A stretch of DNA of 64,000 nt from JANOYY01 sp043720395 (GTDB lineage: Bacteria > Actinomycetota > Acidimicrobiia > Acidimicrobiales > JANYDT01). The first letter of the stretch is position 1; each line of letters begins with the position of its first letter. The stretch spans positions 1 to 64,000 of the forward strand of contig JAYSSR010000009.1 of NCBI GenBank assembly GCA_043720395.1, read 5' to 3'. The position numbers were made by a program, and so were the translations under genes. The notes below the pieces were generated by a model that made no database searches, was not told where the DNA came from, and saw only the letters and a list, made by a program, of their open reading frames with translations. Positions 25,431-34,839 of the stretch are shown piece after piece.

Positions 25431-26156
25431 TCACGACCGTCGACGAGCGAGGACGAGTCCCGCAATGCCCGTCAACACGGCACCAATCCCGACCGTGGCC
25501 TCGCCGTGCCACGTCGTCGACGAAAGTGCCATCGGCGTCGCCCCACCGATGGCGAGCGGCCACGTCTGTGAGGCGTCGCCAAGTTCAATCCGAAGACGTA
25601 GTTTCAGCAGTTCCGTCAACGGCCTGCCTTCGGCTGCCTCGACGGTCGCTGGATCAAATCCGAGCGCCGATGTCGAGCCGGTCAGCCCCGCAAGGCCAGC
25701 GTCACCAAACGACTCGACCCCGCCACGGAGGTCGACCTCGCCACCCACCGCAACCTTGGTCGACAACAACGTCCGGTCCCGGCGCAAGCGCACGCCGTGA
25801 AACGGACCCGCTGGACCTGTGAGCGAATCGAGAATCGCGTTGGCCTCCGATGCACTCCGAAACGAGCGCTCGACGGCAAACGTCGCCGTGCCGTCGGTTG
25901 CGCGCCGCAAGCCCTCCACCGCCCAGCCTTGGGCTTCAAGGTCGGCCGTCGACAGCGCCGTAGCGGAGTCACCAATTGCTTGGGCAGCGTCGGCATCGAG
26001 CTTCACGTCGATACGGACGAAGCCTGAACCGTTGTCCCGCGCATGCACCGTGATCGTGCCGTCCCCACGACACGATGACAGGACCAGCACAGCGAATACC
26101 AGCACCACGGCCCGGCGCGCCGACACAGAAACGTGACGGCGGAGTGCGGGAGACAC
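25431..26156 (-). CDS. LppM-like lipoprotein with C-terminal membrane anchor
   Basis: The 241-residue protein has a signal sequence (ARRAVVLVFAVLVLSSC) with a lipobox LSSC, then a beta-rich domain beginning DGTITVHARDNGSGFVRIDV, and a C-terminal membrane segment (VGIGAVLTGIAGLVLARRRS). This architecture matches the LppM domain of actinobacteria. Function is not established. GTG 26156 or GTG 26126 could be the start. Lies between clpC and radA, both on the same strand. Confidence 0.68.
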   Translation of the reverse strand: MSPALRRHVSVSARRAVVLVFAVLVLSSCRGDGTITVHARDNGSGFVRIDVKLDADAAQAIGDSATALSTADLEAQGWAVEGLRRATDGTATFAVERSFRSASEANAILDSLTGPAGPFHGVRLRRDRTLLSTKVAVGGEVDLRGGVESFGDAGLAGLTGSTSALGFDPATVEAAEGRPLTELLKLRLRIELGDASQTWPLAIGGATPMALSSTTWHGEATVGIGAVLTGIAGLVLARRRS

Positions 26157-26239
26157 GGTCGGCAACGGTAGCGGGCGCAGCCGAACCGGCTGCGCCCGCA
26201 AACGTGAACCATCAAACGCAGGCAGCCTGCGCAAACCCT

Positions 26240-28762
26240 TCAGCCCTCGGCAGGTCCCGCAACGACCTCCACGACGGGCTCGGGCGTGGCACTCGGCACA
26301 CCCGTGAACGTGAAGTCGTCGGCGATCGTGTCGACGATGACCGTGACACCGGACTTGAACTCACCCAGGAGCAACTTCTCCGACAGCGGGTCCTCGATGA
26401 GGCGCTGGATTGCACGGCGAAGCGGCCGGGCACCGAGGGTCGGGTCGTAGCCCTTCTCGGCAAGCAGCGTCTTGGCTTCCGGGGTGAGCTCGATACCGAT
26501 CCCCTGCACCTTGAGCTGCTCGACAAGACGCTTGAGCATGTTGTCGATCATCGCCACGATCTCATCGCGCGACAACTCGTGGAACACGATGACCTCGTCG
26601 ATGCGATTCAGGAACTCCGGCCGGAAGTGAGCCTTCAGGGCTTCGTTGACCTTCATCTTCATCTTCTCGTAGCTCACGGCTTCCGAGGACTTCGAGAAGC
26701 CGAGGTTGGCCTTCCGCAGATCGGCGGTGCCGAGGTTCGACGTCATGATGATCACGGTGTTCTTGAAATCAACCTCGCGACCCTGCGAGTCGGTCAACCG
26801 ACCATCTTCGAGGATCTGAAGCAACGTGTTGAACACATCGGGGTGGGCCTTCTCGACCTCGTCGAACAGCACAACACTGAACGGCTTGCGACGCACAGCC
26901 TCAGTGAGCTGTCCGCCTTCGTCGTACCCGACATAGCCGGGGGGCGAACCCACCAACCGTGAAACGGTGTGCTTCTCCTGGTACTCGGACATGTCGAGGC
27001 GGATCAGCGACTTCTCGTCGCCGAAGAGATACTCGGCCAACGTGCGAGCAAGTTCGGTCTTCCCCACGCCGGTTGGCCCGAGGAAGATGAAGCTTCCGCT
27101 GGGACGCTTCGGGTCCTTGAGGCCCGCACGCGTACGGCGAATCGCCTGGCTGACCGACTTGATCGCGTCGTCCTGGCCGATCATGCGATTGTGCAGTTCG
27201 TCTTCCATGCGAAGCAGACGCGCGGTCTCGGCCTCGGTCAACTTCGACACCGGGATGCCGGTCCACATCGAAAGAACGTCGGCAATCGCTTCCTCGTCGA
27301 CCTCGTCATAGAGGTCGACGCCGCTCGCCTTCCATTCCTTCTCCTTCACGGCCTTCTGTTCGAGAAGTTCCTTCTCGCGGTCGCGAAGCTTTGCGGCGGT
27401 CTCGAACTTCTGGTTCTCGATCGCCTCCTCTTTTTCCTTGCGGACCTTTGAGATCTCGTTCTCAAGTTCCTTGTAATCCGGCGGCGTCTTCATACGCTTT
27501 ATGCGCAGGCGGCTACCGGCCTCGTCGATCAGATCGATGGCCTTGTCGGGAAGCTGACGATCCGCGATGTAGCGGTCCGCCATGTTGGCTGCAGCGATCA
27601 GCGCCTGGTCGGTGATCGTGACGCGGTGATGCGTCTCGTAGCGCTCGCGCAGACCCTTCAGAATCTCGATCGTTTCGGCAACCGATGGCTGCTCGACACG
27701 GATCGGCTGGAAACGCCGCTCCAGCGCAGCGTCTTTCTCAAGGTGCTTGCGATACTCGTCCACCGTGGTGGCACCAATCGTTTGCAACTCACCACGGGCC
27801 AGCATCGGCTTGAGGATGCTCGCCGCGTCGATCGCACCCTCGGCCGCGCCTGCACCGACGAGTGTGTGGATCTCATCGATGAAGAGGATGATGTCGCCGC
27901 GGGTCTTGATTTCCTTGAGGACCTTCTTGAGACGCTCCTCGAAATCGCCGCGGTAACGGCTACCGGCCACGAGCGCACCGAGGTCGAGTGTGTAGACCTG
28001 CTTGTCGCGGATGGTGTCGGGCACGTCGTTGGCAACGATGCGCTGCGAAAGTCCCTCGACGATCGCCGTTTTGCCGACGCCGGGCTCGCCGATCAGCACC
28101 GGATTGTTCTTGGTGCGACGCGAGAGCACCTGCATGATCCGCTCGATTTCCTTCTCGCGGCCGATCACCGGGTCGAGCTTCTTCTCGCGCGCCGCCGTGG
28201 TGAGGTTTCGGCCGAACTGGTCGAGCACGAGCGAGCCCTGCGGCGTATCGCTCGCCTGCGAACCCGCACCGACACCGGCCGCTGCGGGCTGACCTTTGTC
28301 GCCCGTCTGTTGGGTTCCGCCGCTCTGGTACCCCGACAGCAACTGGATCACCTGTTGGCGAACGCGGCTGAGGTCGGCGCCCAGCTTCGTGAGCACTTGC
28401 GCGGCGACGCCTTCGCCCTCGCGGATCAGACCGAGCAGGATGTGCTCCGTGCCGATGTAGTTGTGTCCGAGTTGCAGCGCCTCACGAAGCGACAGCTCGA
28501 GCACCTTTTTGGCGCGCGGCGTAAAGGGGATGTGACCGGACGGCGAACTGCCACCCTGCCCAATGATTTCCTCGACCTGAGCGCGGACCCCCTCGAGTGA
28601 GATCGAGAGCGACTCGAGCGCTTTCGCGGCGACACCCTCGCCCTCATGAATGAGGCCGAGCAGGATGTGTTCCGTACCGATGTAGTTGTGGTTGAGAAGG
28701 CGGGCCTCCTCTTGTGCGAGAACCACAACTCGGCGGGCTCGGTCAGTGAAACGTTCGAACAA
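26240..28762 (-). CDS. clpC: ATP-dependent Clp protease ATP-binding subunit ClpC
   Basis: The 840-residue AAA+ unfoldase has two ClpN repeats, first P-loop GEPGVGKTA, a UVR segment (NQKFETAAKLRDREKELLEQ), second P-loop GPTGVGKTELA and a C-terminal D2-small domain. It feeds ClpP with adaptors. The start is TTG 28762: the protein then begins LFERFTDRARRVV exactly as in ClpC, and GGAGG lies 7 nt upstream. A longer ORF starts earlier but does not fit the family. clpP is not in the window. Confidence 0.95.
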   Translation of the reverse strand: MFERFTDRARRVVVLAQEEARLLNHNYIGTEHILLGLIHEGEGVAAKALESLSISLEGVRAQVEEIIGQGGSSPSGHIPFTPRAKKVLELSLREALQLGHNYIGTEHILLGLIREGEGVAAQVLTKLGADLSRVRQQVIQLLSGYQSGGTQQTGDKGQPAAAGVGAGSQASDTPQGSLVLDQFGRNLTTAAREKKLDPVIGREKEIERIMQVLSRRTKNNPVLIGEPGVGKTAIVEGLSQRIVANDVPDTIRDKQVYTLDLGALVAGSRYRGDFEERLKKVLKEIKTRGDIILFIDEIHTLVGAGAAEGAIDAASILKPMLARGELQTIGATTVDEYRKHLEKDAALERRFQPIRVEQPSVAETIEILKGLRERYETHHRVTITDQALIAAANMADRYIADRQLPDKAIDLIDEAGSRLRIKRMKTPPDYKELENEISKVRKEKEEAIENQKFETAAKLRDREKELLEQKAVKEKEWKASGVDLYDEVDEEAIADVLSMWTGIPVSKLTEAETARLLRMEDELHNRMIGQDDAIKSVSQAIRRTRAGLKDPKRPSGSFIFLGPTGVGKTELARTLAEYLFGDEKSLIRLDMSEYQEKHTVSRLVGSPPGYVGYDEGGQLTEAVRRKPFSVVLFDEVEKAHPDVFNTLLQILEDGRLTDSQGREVDFKNTVIIMTSNLGTADLRKANLGFSKSSEAVSYEKMKMKVNEALKAHFRPEFLNRIDEVIVFHELSRDEIVAMIDNMLKRLVEQLKVQGIGIELTPEAKTLLAEKGYDPTLGARPLRRAIQRLIEDPLSEKLLLGEFKSGVTVIVDTIADDFTFTGVPSATPEPVVEVVAGPAEG

Positions 28763-29002
28763 CGGATTGCCTCCAGATCGGGGAAGCGAGGGCAGGACTT
28801 CAAGTCTACCGGTGGGGCGCTCTTCCGAACGACGCACTGGCTCGCCACATCTACAACCGCCGGGCGGGCAGACAAAGTCCCGGTTCCAGCAGGTCCTCGG
28901 TGCGACGGAGGAAATTCGTACTTCGTTCCTTCATCGGCACGTACGCCACGACCCTGGAGGGTCGGCGTGGTGTAGGCCGGGCTGTGTCGTATCCTGGCGG
29001 AC

Positions 29003-29989
29003 GTGGCAGCCACGACGTCGCAGGGCCTCCCGCTGGCCATCGAGACCCTTCCACGCGATTTGGAACGCGTCGAAAGCGCGCTCAAGGCAAGTGTCACCAC
29101 CGAAGATCCCATGCTCACCGAAGTCGCCCGCAGCTTGATCCTGGCGGGTGGGAAACGACTCCGGCCGGTCTTGGCCATCGCTTCGGCTGCTGCGGGCAAT
29201 GCCGACGTCACCGACGACGTCATATTGGGTGGCGTCGCCGTAGAGCTCGTCCATCTCGGTTCGCTGTACCACGACGACGTGATGGACGAAGCCGAAACTC
29301 GCCGCGGAGTGGTCACCGCCAACGCCCGCTACGGCAATTTCGTCGCAATCGTGGCGGGCGACTTCTGTCTCGCCGTTTCTGCACAGATCGCTGCGTCGCT
29401 CGGCGTCGAGGTGTCGCGACTCCTCGGGTTCACAATCGGAGAACTGTGCAAGGGCCAGGTACGCGAACTCGAACACCTGTACAAGGTCGATCGACCCGAG
29501 CCATCGTACCTGGCGTCGATCGACGGCAAGACGGCGTCGCTCATGTCGGCAGCCTGTCGGGTGGGCGCACTGACCGCTGGCCTCGACCGGCACCATGTCG
29601 ATGCCCTCAGCACCTACGGTCAACTCGTCGGCATGGTGTTTCAGATTGCCGATGACGTCCTCGATGTGATCGGTACCGATGAGCAGCTCGGCAAGCCTTC
29701 GGGGAACGATGTCCTTGAGGGCGTGTACACCCTGCCGGTCCTCCGTGCGATGAACGACCCGCACGTCGGCGAAGAGCTGCGCAGCCTGCTCACGGCGCGA
29801 GTCGAGCGCGGAGGCATCGAGCACGTCCGCAAACTCGTGCGCGCGTCCCTGGGGCTCGACTCCGCCATCGGCGTCGCACGCGGCTATGCCGACCAGGCGG
29901 CCGAAGTGGTCGCCGAGCTTCCGAACGCACACGTGCGCTCGGAATTGGCCGGGCTCGGGCACCTGCTGCTCGATCGACTACCGCTGTAG
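29003..29989 (+). CDS. Polyprenyl (hepta/octa/nona) diphosphate synthase
   Basis: The 328-residue trans-prenyltransferase elongates allylic diphosphate with IPP. The first Asp-rich motif is LYHDDVMDEAETRRG (DDVMD, the common DDxxD), the second QIADDVLDVIGTDEQ, with GGKRLRP near residue 49. It most likely makes the side chain of menaquinone, the acceptor used by complex I. GTG start; TATCCT lies 9 nt upstream and could be a -10 element of a near-leaderless transcript, though no good -35 is seen. Divergent from clpC. Confidence 0.9.
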   Translation: MAATTSQGLPLAIETLPRDLERVESALKASVTTEDPMLTEVARSLILAGGKRLRPVLAIASAAAGNADVTDDVILGGVAVELVHLGSLYHDDVMDEAETRRGVVTANARYGNFVAIVAGDFCLAVSAQIAASLGVEVSRLLGFTIGELCKGQVRELEHLYKVDRPEPSYLASIDGKTASLMSAACRVGALTAGLDRHHVDALSTYGQLVGMVFQIADDVLDVIGTDEQLGKPSGNDVLEGVYTLPVLRAMNDPHVGEELRSLLTARVERGGIEHVRKLVRASLGLDSAIGVARGYADQAAEVVAELPNAHVRSELAGLGHLLLDRLPL

Positions 29990-30004
29990 TCGGGAAGCAT
30001 TCGG

Positions 30005-30430
30005 TCAGTCGGTCGTTTGCTCTTCAGCTGAAACGGCGTCGGTCTTGCCCATCGCAGCCTTCGCCTTGTCCATCAGCCCGGCCCCGGCGGGAACCCGGTC
30101 CTTCGCTGCCATTGCGGCGTCTTTAGCCGAGTCCTTGGCGGAAATCGCTGCGTCTTTGGCCGACGATGCGACGCCTTTCGCCTTCTCGACAAGTCCCGGT
30201 CCGGTTCCGGTCGGAACCTTGTCCTTCGCAGCGATCGCCGCGTCCTTGGCGACCGCAGCCGCACCCTTGGCCCGATCGAGAAGGCTTCCGGTAACTGGTC
30301 CCTGCTGCTCTTTCGAGGCCGCCGCCGCATCCTTCGCAGCCCCGGCCGCATCCTTGGCGACGGCAGCCGCATCCTTGGCCTTGCCCACCAGGCCGTCGGT
30401 CTTGCTCTTCACCTTGTCCAACAGACTCAT
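30005..30430 (-). CDS. LEA group 3-like Ala/Lys/Asp repeat protein
   Basis: The 141-residue protein is almost wholly built of AKDAA-type amphipathic repeats (VAKDAAGAAKDAAAASKE, VAKDAAIAAKDKVPTG, SAKDAAISAKDSAKDAAMAAKD) separated by short Gly/Pro turns. The pattern of about 11 residues is that of LEA group 3 proteins, which protect membranes or proteins during drying or freezing. That function is inferred from composition. A strong Shine-Dalgarno, AAAAAGGAG, precedes ATG 30430, suggesting high expression. Confidence 0.75.
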   Translation of the reverse strand: MSLLDKVKSKTDGLVGKAKDAAAVAKDAAGAAKDAAAASKEQQGPVTGSLLDRAKGAAAVAKDAAIAAKDKVPTGTGPGLVEKAKGVASSAKDAAISAKDSAKDAAMAAKDRVPAGAGLMDKAKAAMGKTDAVSAEEQTTD

Positions 30431-30513
30431 GATTTCTCCTTTTTACAACTGGCCTTCCGCCAGCAGTCCTCATCGTGCCACGACACACACGACCACGGAC
30501 CGCGTTGCGATCG

Positions 30514-32385
30514 TCACCGCTTCTTCGTCGTCCGCCTCGATTTGTTCATCTTCGTCACCTTGGTCGTCACCGTCGTGGGCGCTCCCGCAATCTCACCGCC
30601 GACCACAGTGTTCACAGGGGCCGCCCCGGCAGCGACCACGATCACGGCGGTCGTCGTGGGGACCGGGCGAACCTTCTTCGTCTTCGAGTTGCTGGCTGCT
30701 GACGTTTGTTTTGCCGTCGTGGTCGGAGTAACCGCGGCTGCGGCCACAATCGTCCCGCTATCACCGGTGAGGGCAGCCGAGGCATCGACAATCGCTGCTG
30801 GCGTCTCGGTTCCGTCGGCCACCATGAATGCGTCGAACCAAGACGAGCGAAGTCCGAACGCCCCCATGAGGTCGACCCCCGTTCGTGTCTTCACGCCGTT
30901 CGTATACGTCAGCGTCACCTCCGCCGCTCGCCCTCCGCCGAAGCCGAACCCGTCGCGTTTCGTCACGCTGATGTTGAGCAGCGTTCCCAGCTTCGCCGAC
31001 GATTCGAAGCGTTGCGCGCCGAGTCGAACCGTCCAATCGTGATTCGGGTTTCCGTTGGTTGCATCTCCGTCGTCGGGCACCGGCGGGAAGTCCCCCGGTG
31101 CCGTGTGTCCGCCGGTGCTCGCCGAAAATTCCGTTCGCATCGGAACACCGGTCTTGATGTTCACGCGGACCTCGTTCGCGGTTGCCGCAACCGCACGGTC
31201 TGTCCGCGGATCTTCGTACGACGTGAACTTCGTCCCGTTGTAGGTGCCTCGCCCGTTGTAGACCTGACACGCGATCGTGTCGCAGGTGTTGGCGTAACCT
31301 GCGCGCTTCTCGGCGGCGGCGTAGGAGCGCGCGGCTACCGCCTGTGCCTTGACCGCTTCGGGTGCCTTGTCACCCCAGGAGGCAGCGATCTCACGGGGAA
31401 CGACGCCACGCAGGTACGCGTCGAGACCAACAAGATTCACCGTCTTCTGCCCTGGCTTTCCATCGACGGCGAGAAGGTCGCCCCGATACACGCGACGTTG
31501 CTTTCCGAGACAGATCTGGAGCATGGCGTCGGAATCGTCGGGGCCGGCGGTCGGGTCAGACGGACCCGCGGTCATCGTCACTGAGGGCGACGCCAGAAGG
31601 CCGGGACGCACCGACCACGGGCCGGCGCAGGTCGGGCCGTCACTGATCTCGAAGCCACCTCTGACCAACTGAATACGAACCGCCGCAGGCGCTGCGGAGA
31701 GCAGCGGAGGCTCGACCGGCACCGAGTCGACGGGTATAACGGCAACCGCCGCTCCGGCCGCTACGACCGGCCCGCCGACCGGACTGTCGGCCGGAATCGG
31801 TGCCGTGCCACCACTCACAATGGGCGACTGAGCACCGGCGAGGCCTGGTGGAAGGGTGAACCCCGGCTGCCCTTCCGGTGCCGTGTAGAGGCGCCCCTTC
31901 GGCTGGTAGACGATCAGTGGATTGCTGTCGAGCGCCGTCAGGCGCACCCCGATTGCGGACCGCGGCGAAACGTGACCAGCAACCGTTCCGCCGTAGTAGT
32001 GGTCGAGGATTCGCCGATAGGTCCAACCGAGATCTTTCGCATAACCGTACGCGCCCCATTGGCCCAGGCCCCGACCATGACCAAATCCATGTCCGCGCAG
32101 CAGCACGACCCTCTTTGGGGGGGCCGTTGTAGCCGTTGTAGCCGTTGTAGCCGTAGTTGCCGACGGGCCCGTCACCTCCGGAACCGGTGAAATCACGAGG
32201 ACGTCCGGTGGCGTACTCGTCGCGGCGTCTCCCGCAGGTACGGCCACGACCGGTGCGAGCGGCACCACGACGACCGTGCTCGCCGTCTGGCCGAACGCGT
32301 CCGGGCTCGCGACGAGGAGCAGTGTCACACCCGCGCCAACGAGGAACGAGCGAGCCACCGCGGTGGGGAAGGCCCGCAGGTGCAT
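30514..32385 (-). CDS. SpoIID/LytB domain secreted protein
   Basis: The 623-residue exported protein has an N-terminal signal helix (AVARSFLVGAGVTLLLVASP), a Thr/Ala-rich linker, then GHGFGHGRGLGQWGAYGYAK and the SpoIID/LytB core with VVPREIAASWG and EAVKAQAVAARSYAAAEK. Related proteins remove glycan side residues or cut glycan strands of peptidoglycan. Family members often carry SPBc or choline repeats; none is seen here. The linker is encoded by a 9-bp tandem repeat. ATG 32385 was chosen for MHLRAFPTAVARS. Confidence 0.85.
   Translation of the reverse strand: MHLRAFPTAVARSFLVGAGVTLLLVASPDAFGQTASTVVVVPLAPVVAVPAGDAATSTPPDVLVISPVPEVTGPSATTATTATTATTAPPKRVVLLRGHGFGHGRGLGQWGAYGYAKDLGWTYRRILDHYYGGTVAGHVSPRSAIGVRLTALDSNPLIVYQPKGRLYTAPEGQPGFTLPPGLAGAQSPIVSGGTAPIPADSPVGGPVVAAGAAVAVIPVDSVPVEPPLLSAAPAAVRIQLVRGGFEISDGPTCAGPWSVRPGLLASPSVTMTAGPSDPTAGPDDSDAMLQICLGKQRRVYRGDLLAVDGKPGQKTVNLVGLDAYLRGVVPREIAASWGDKAPEAVKAQAVAARSYAAAEKRAGYANTCDTIACQVYNGRGTYNGTKFTSYEDPRTDRAVAATANEVRVNIKTGVPMRTEFSASTGGHTAPGDFPPVPDDGDATNGNPNHDWTVRLGAQRFESSAKLGTLLNISVTKRDGFGFGGGRAAEVTLTYTNGVKTRTGVDLMGAFGLRSSWFDAFMVADGTETPAAIVDASAALTGDSGTIVAAAAVTPTTTAKQTSAASNSKTKKVRPVPTTTAVIVVAAGAAPVNTVVGGEIAGAPTTVTTKVTKMNKSRRTTKKR
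32123..32158. repeat. 9-bp tandem repeat (GCCGTTGTA) in the SpoIID gene linker
   Basis: Three exact GCCGTTGTA copies and one altered copy encode Thr-Ala-Thr units on the minus strand; a run of seven G lies just beside it. Copy-number change would alter linker length in frame. Confidence 0.9.
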
Positions 32386-32442
32386 CGCAGCGAGCTTACT
32401 GGGCGATGTTCTCGGCACCCACTGAACGTCAGGAACTGAACA

Positions 32443-33867
32443 TCAGGAACTGAACGTCTCGGGACGCAGCGTCGGGAACAGGATCACGTCTCGGATCGTG
32501 TTCGTATCGGTGAGGAGCATAAGGAGACGATCAACGCCGATGCCCAGGCCACCGGTCGCTGGGAGGCCGTATTCGAGGGCGCGTACGTAGTCGAGGTCCA
32601 TCACCATCGCCTCGTCGTCGTAGTCACCCTGGCGCATCTGATCCTCGAAACGGGCGCGTTGCTCGTCGGCATCGATCAGTTCCGAGTACCCGTTGCACAG
32701 CTCACGACCGGCAACGATGCCCTCGAAGCGCTCGGTCATTCCCTCGATCGAACGGTGGTCACGCGCCAGCGGCGAAACCTCCTTCGGGTAGTCAACGACG
32801 AAGGTTGGCTGCCACAACGTATGTTCGCAGAGCTTTTCGTATATCTCCAGAATCAGTTTGCCCTGGCCGTAGCCCGACTTCACGTCGACGCCATGCTCCT
32901 TCGCAAGCGCGCGAAGATCGTCGATCGCCATATCGAGCGACACCGCAATGCCGGTCGCCGCTTCCACCAGGGAAAGAAGCGTCCGGCGCGGCCATGGTGG
33001 CGTGAGGTCAAGTTCACGCCCGTTGTAGCTCAGCTTCGTGGTCCCGTTGAGCTCCACGCACAGAAGAGCGACAACCTCCTCCGTGAGGCGCATCTGATCG
33101 GTGTAGTCCCAATAGGCCGCGTAGAGCTCGACCATGGTGAACTCAGGGTTGTGACGCGTTGAGATGCCCTCGTTGCGGAACACGCGACCGATCTCAAAGA
33201 CCCGCTCAAAGCCACCCACGACGAGACGCTTCAAGTACAGCTCCGGAGCAATGCGCAGGTAGAGGGGCATGTCGAGCGCGTTGTGATGCGTGGCGAACGG
33301 TTTCGCAAGCGCCCCACCGGGGATCGGTTGCAGCATCGGCGTTTCGACCTCCATGAAGTCGAGCGCTTCGAGGTATCGACGCATTCCCGAGATCATCCGG
33401 CTGCGCTTGCGGAGCGTGTCATTGCTCTCCGGAGTAACGACGAGATCCACGTAGCGCTGGCGGTACCGCGTGTCGGTATCGGTGAGCCCATGGAACTTGT
33501 CGGGAAAGGCGCGCTTCGCTGGAGCGAGCAGCGTCCACGAGGTGACCTTGACGCTCACCTCCCCCTTCTTCGTGGTCATCATCTCGCCGCTCACCCCAAT
33601 CCAGTCTCCGAGCGACAGCGACGTGAACCCGTCGAAGTCGGGCGTGACGTCGGCGGGAGCGAACAGCTGGATGCGACCGGAATCGTCTTGTAGTTGCCCG
33701 AACGCGAGCTTTCCCTGACCACGGCGCAGCATCAATCGACCAGCCACCGTAACGGGGTCTGCGGTCTCGATGCCCGGTTCCAGCGTTGCGTACTTCTCGC
33801 TCAGACTCCTCGCCTTGTGGGTTGGTTCAAAGCGGTACGGGACGTCAGCGGTTCGGTCAGCAGCCAT
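32443..33867 (-). CDS. lysS: Lysyl-tRNA synthetase, class II
   Basis: The 474-residue enzyme has an OB-fold anticodon domain (VAGRLMLRRGQGKLAFGQL) and the class II catalytic motifs: GTDTRYRQRYVDL-type region, motif 2 FRNEGISTRHNPEF and motif 3 GLGIGVDRLLML. ATG 33867 gives MAADRTADVPYRF; another start is 21 nt upstream. It follows coaX with a 45-nt gap on the same strand. Decoding by the tRNA-Lys at 54.6 kb is expected. Confidence 0.96.
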   Translation of the reverse strand: MAADRTADVPYRFEPTHKARSLSEKYATLEPGIETADPVTVAGRLMLRRGQGKLAFGQLQDDSGRIQLFAPADVTPDFDGFTSLSLGDWIGVSGEMMTTKKGEVSVKVTSWTLLAPAKRAFPDKFHGLTDTDTRYRQRYVDLVVTPESNDTLRKRSRMISGMRRYLEALDFMEVETPMLQPIPGGALAKPFATHHNALDMPLYLRIAPELYLKRLVVGGFERVFEIGRVFRNEGISTRHNPEFTMVELYAAYWDYTDQMRLTEEVVALLCVELNGTTKLSYNGRELDLTPPWPRRTLLSLVEAATGIAVSLDMAIDDLRALAKEHGVDVKSGYGQGKLILEIYEKLCEHTLWQPTFVVDYPKEVSPLARDHRSIEGMTERFEGIVAGRELCNGYSELIDADEQRARFEDQMRQGDYDDEAMVMDLDYVRALEYGLPATGGLGIGVDRLLMLLTDTNTIRDVILFPTLRPETFSS

Positions 33868-33912
33868 AGCGGTCAACGAGTCTCCCACGCGCCCAAAGGG
33901 GAGAGCCGTGTT

Positions 33913-34707
33913 TCAGGTTCGGTTCTTCTCGTGGATAAGCCGCAGACCGTGCAGCGTCACCCAGGAGTCGTGCAGTTCGACGTTCTTCGTGTACTGCGAA
34001 ATAAGGGCTCCGAGGCCGCCGGTCGACACGACCCGGGCAGGACCGATCTCTGCAAAGAACCGTTCACACATGCCATCGATCATGGAGGCGTACCCGAAGA
34101 GCGCGCCGGATTGGAGCGACTCGACCGTCGACTTCCCGATGACGTTTCTCGGCTCGACAAGCTCAACACGTCGGAGCGCGGCAGCGCGAAGAAACAGCGC
34201 CTCCAGGCTGATCTCGACCCCAGGAATGATTGCCCCGCCGAGGTATTCACTCTTGGGCGAGATGACGTCGAAGGTCGTTGCAGTGCCGAAGTCAACAACG
34301 ATAACGGGAGATCCGTAGCGGTCAGTTGCGCCCACCGCGTTGGCAATTCTGTCGGCACCTACTTCTTTTGGGTTGTCGTACAGGATCGGCATTCCCGTCT
34401 TGATCCCAGGTTCGAGCACCGTTGGTAGCCAGCCCAGGTAACGCTCGCACATACGTCGCAGGTGCGCGGTCGCCCGTGGTACACCGGAGCAAATCGCAAG
34501 GCCCTTCACCGACTTGGCGTCGAACGCATCTCCTCGCACAGCGAGGAACTGCCGGAACAGCATTGCCAGCTCATCGGGTGTTCGTTCGGCATTCGACGAG
34601 ATCCGCCAATGGTCGGCAAGCTCGGAACCGTTGGTCGCTCCGGCTTCGTCAGTGGGATAGAGCCCGATCACCGTCTGAGTGTTGCCAACATCGACCACTA
34701 GGAGCAT
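33913..34707 (-). CDS. coaX: Type III pantothenate kinase
   Basis: The 264-residue ASKHA-fold kinase phosphorylates pantothenate, the first step of CoA synthesis, and is not feedback-inhibited by CoA. Motifs: LLVVDVGNTQTVIGLY (phosphate 1), GADRIANAVGA, VIVVDFGTATTFDVI and GGAIIPGVEISLEAL. ATG 34707. panC lies 2.2 kb upstream, so two CoA steps are clustered. Probably co-transcribed with lysS. Confidence 0.94.
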   Translation of the reverse strand: MLLVVDVGNTQTVIGLYPTDEAGATNGSELADHWRISSNAERTPDELAMLFRQFLAVRGDAFDAKSVKGLAICSGVPRATAHLRRMCERYLGWLPTVLEPGIKTGMPILYDNPKEVGADRIANAVGATDRYGSPVIVVDFGTATTFDVISPKSEYLGGAIIPGVEISLEALFLRAAALRRVELVEPRNVIGKSTVESLQSGALFGYASMIDGMCERFFAEIGPARVVSTGGLGALISQYTKNVELHDSWVTLHGLRLIHEKNRT

Positions 34708-34839
34708 CCGCTGAGCGTACGTCGCTCGTGCGCTTCTGCCGAAGTTTCCAAGCGTGCGTCGCTTCAGGCATTGGTTCGCCGATGGTTGTCATCTGGTGCA
34801 CAAGCGACGAGACACATGCATGACGAGTACCGTGCGCAC

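Noticed and set aside
28763..29002. ClgR-type operator upstream of clpC
   Set aside because: No GTTCGC-N5-GCGAAC-like sequence could be found in the gap.
28980..29003. Strong promoter of the polyprenyl synthase
   Set aside because: TATCCT is acceptable as a -10, but no matching -35 at the correct spacing; kept only as a remark.
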